In this document: piece by piece, positions 62,301-64,000 of the stretch
Numbering within the stretch: the first letter of the stretch is position 1
How the letters are laid out: each line of letters starts with the position of its first letter
Source: Buteo buteo
Taxonomy: Eukaryota; Chordata; Aves; Accipitriformes; Accipitridae
Assembly: GCF_964188355.1 (NCBI RefSeq)
Contig: NC_134176.1
Location: 13,407,816 to 13,471,815, forward strand
DNA length: 64,000 bases
Reading direction: 5' to 3'
The notes under the pieces: generated by a model
The model's input: only the letters and a program-made list of their open reading frames with translations
The model's database searches: none
What the model was told of the DNA's origin: nothing
Translations under genes and position numbers: made by a program

Positions 62301-63609
62301 CTATATAATCACTGCTGTGTTTTACCCCTTGCTCTCTGGAATACTGTAAGAGGGGAGAAAGTATGGAGAGCCTTGAAATTCAGAGACAATTATTCTTCCC
62401 AAGTTTTATATGGTTCTCAGGATGGTGAGTAATGGGTTGCTGTTCTGCACAGCAGCACAGCTGTACAGCTACTGGATTTGCTTCAACAAAACATCAACTT
62501 TTCAGAGAAAATTGGCTGCAGGAAGATAACAGATGTACAAAAGAAAATAGGGAAAGGATAACTCTTAACATCTTTTTATTTTGTTTACTAGAAATTTTTA
62601 AAGGGAGAAAAAGCCCAAGCGTTATGGCAAGTGACTATTTTTGCCCTTATAAACTAATTTTATCATACCCATTTGTTCATATTATTGCACTATAGATAAG
62701 ATTGCTGTTGCAGCTTGACTAGTTCATATTCAACCTTCCTCTTCCAAGCACTTGTGTCTTCGGTACTATCTAAATGGCAACAGAAGCTGGCGAGAATCTA
62801 TGGCTACACTGCTTGTTCTTTTAAAGAATGAAAAAACTCTGGTTAACTCTTCTCTTTGTTCTGTCTATTGTTTCAGTTTCTTTGCAGTGACAATTGCAGA
62901 CATTTTGCTGGAGAGAATTATGGTTTAGTCTCTATGAAGTTTATTTCTGTTTGCTAACAAACTACTCTTTTTGGTTTTTTTTTGTATTTGTTGTATTATG
63001 GTAGCAGTCATGGACATTAATTCCCAAACATGGGCTTGTAATTCCTGCTTTGGGTTTTAATCACAGTAATATAAAAGGCACAGGAACTAGGAATTTTGAC
63101 ACAATCACAGAAATGTTAGAGAAAGAGAGGTCATGGTGCCCTTTCAAGTGAGGCTGTGACTGGAAATGTTTGGGACTTAAAGTCCCAGTAAACCTCACCA
63201 TAGGACCTCTTTGTGGGCACCATACAAACACATAACAAAAAGCTGTCTCCTGTCCTGGAAAGCTCTTTTAGCAGCGACTGTCCACAATAAATCTCAAAAG
63301 GTTGCTTTCTGTTAACAATCCATTGGAGCTTTTGCTGAAGCAAACGTTGAACACCAGCAGCACTGAATTCCGCCTCCGACCTGCGTGTTCTTGTGAGTGT
63401 GTACTGGAGGAGTGGCTGTGTTGCTACCACTAGGTCCTGTCTCTGACAGTGTCAGAGAGGTCTGTGTCTGCAGAGGGATGTGAGGGCAGGGAAGCGAGCG
63501 GTGATGCTCGCTGAGAATATTTTCCCAGTCAACAATTTGCAGATTGGGGACTTCCTGAACCAGAGAGAATGATGCAATATTGAGGTGTCTTTTTCTCAGT
63601 GGATTCCTC
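59301..63609. other. No gene recognised
   Basis: Includes TATATG simple sequence at about 59,350-59,380 and a purine-rich plus strand at about 60,640-60,900 that produces a long spurious minus-strand frame. A 145-codon plus frame at 60,935-61,372 has no recognisable domain. Confidence 0.45.
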
Positions 63610-63765
63610 TTCCGTAAACTTGTCTAGTTTTCTGTTGAACCCATGTCAGCTACACCTGGGGCAGAGTGTTCCACTGCATAATTGTGTATTATGGCGAACC
63701 TGCCTAATTTTGCTTGTTTTGAGGCTGGCACTGGCTAGTTTCAAGGATAACTCCATTTGTTAGGA
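63610..63765 (-). mobile_element. Ancient CR1 LINE fragment, ORF2 C-terminal part
   Basis: The plus strand reads TTCCGTAAACTTGTCTAG, GTTGAACCCATGTCAGCTAC, GGCAGAGTGTTCCACTGCAT, AATTGTGTATTATGGCGAAC, then CTGCCTAATTTTGC and CTTGTTTTGAGGCTGGCACT. This corresponds in order to the reverse complement of old sauropsid CR1 ('TTGTCCAAT..TTTTGAACCCATGT', 'GGCAGAGAGTTCCACAGG', 'TAATTATGCGTTGTG', 'TTTTAAACCTGC'). It is diverged, with no open frame. Confidence 0.6.
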
Positions 63766-63782
63766 CAAATGTTAACAAATTT

Positions 63783-63800
63783 ACTAACAAATTTGTTAGT
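63783..63800. repeat. Perfect 18-bp palindrome ACTAACAAA/TTTGTTAGT
   Basis: A perfect dyad, preceded within 30 bases by further TTTGTTAG and GTTAAC words (63,757-63,778), making a small cluster of related half sites. It could be a protein-binding site, a cruciform-prone spot, or chance in AT-rich DNA. Confidence 0.6.
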
Positions 63801-64000
63801 AGTTTCTTGGGATGGCTCCAGGTAAAAGATATAACCAAAGACTCACTTGTATTGCAGTAAGAAAATGCTGAATATTAAGATAATGTAGATACCAATGTCT
63901 TTTTAATACATATTTTAATAATGAAGAGCTTCAGTCAGTGATTGATAACCAACATACTGATGGCAGGAAAGTCACTAGTGATGGGGGAAAAAAAAAAAAG

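Noticed and set aside
1..64000. CRISPR array, bacterial operons, phage genes
   Set aside because: Codon-poor AT-rich vertebrate DNA with LINEs and LTRs; no direct-repeat/spacer pattern and no dense coding.
1..64000. tRNA or snRNA genes
   Set aside because: I looked by eye for the B-box GGTTCGAATCC and for U6-like starts and found none; a covariance-model scan was not possible here.

Overview
This window looks like AT-rich, single-copy bird nuclear DNA. The organism call rests on the repeats. Two CR1 LINEs carry the avian 3' tail (TCATAGAAT tandem on the opposite strand). There are two complete solo LTRs and one LTR cut by the window edge, all of types I recognise from bird genomes; the solo-LTR type is, as I recall, common in Neoaves rather than galliforms, which is memory and not a search result. 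Many older CR1 fossils and small palindromic repeats of the kind shared with turtles and crocodilians are also present.

I found no host protein-coding gene or exon I can defend, no tRNA, rRNA or CRISPR, and no CpG island. Almost all open frames are short and are chance frames in AT-rich DNA or pieces of CR1 reverse transcriptase. The window is best read as intergenic or deep-intronic DNA.

Layout: 1-300 is the 5' end of an LTR on the minus strand. 301-19,000 is mostly unassigned single-copy DNA with scattered palindromic repeat remnants and one (GT)n. 20,190-20,960 and 26,940-27,560 are old minus-strand CR1 fragments (endonuclease part and reverse-transcriptase C-terminal part, from different insertions). 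34,758-35,128 is a palindromic remnant followed by a plus-strand CR1 3' end. 39,053-39,646 is a solo LTR with a 5-bp target duplication. 40,591-41,137 is a 5'-truncated CR1. 46,500-47,950 is a degenerate tandem array of about ten units of roughly 140 bp with telomere-like TTAGGG words. 48,030-50,238 is an old plus-strand CR1 with a younger minus-strand CR1 (48,511-49,838) inserted inside it. 58,407-58,996 is a second solo LTR of the same family and orientation as the first. 63,610-63,765 is another old CR1 piece.

The features do not form a genetic system. The window records layered retrotransposition: ancient CR1, then younger CR1, then LTR elements reduced to solo LTRs. The items most worth a second look are the ~140-bp tandem array, the nested CR1 pair, the nested AP-1-like inverted repeat at 18,844-18,899, and a weak retropepsin-like frame near 53,800. 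Family assignments were made by eye from remembered consensus patterns; borders of the old fragments are approximate.
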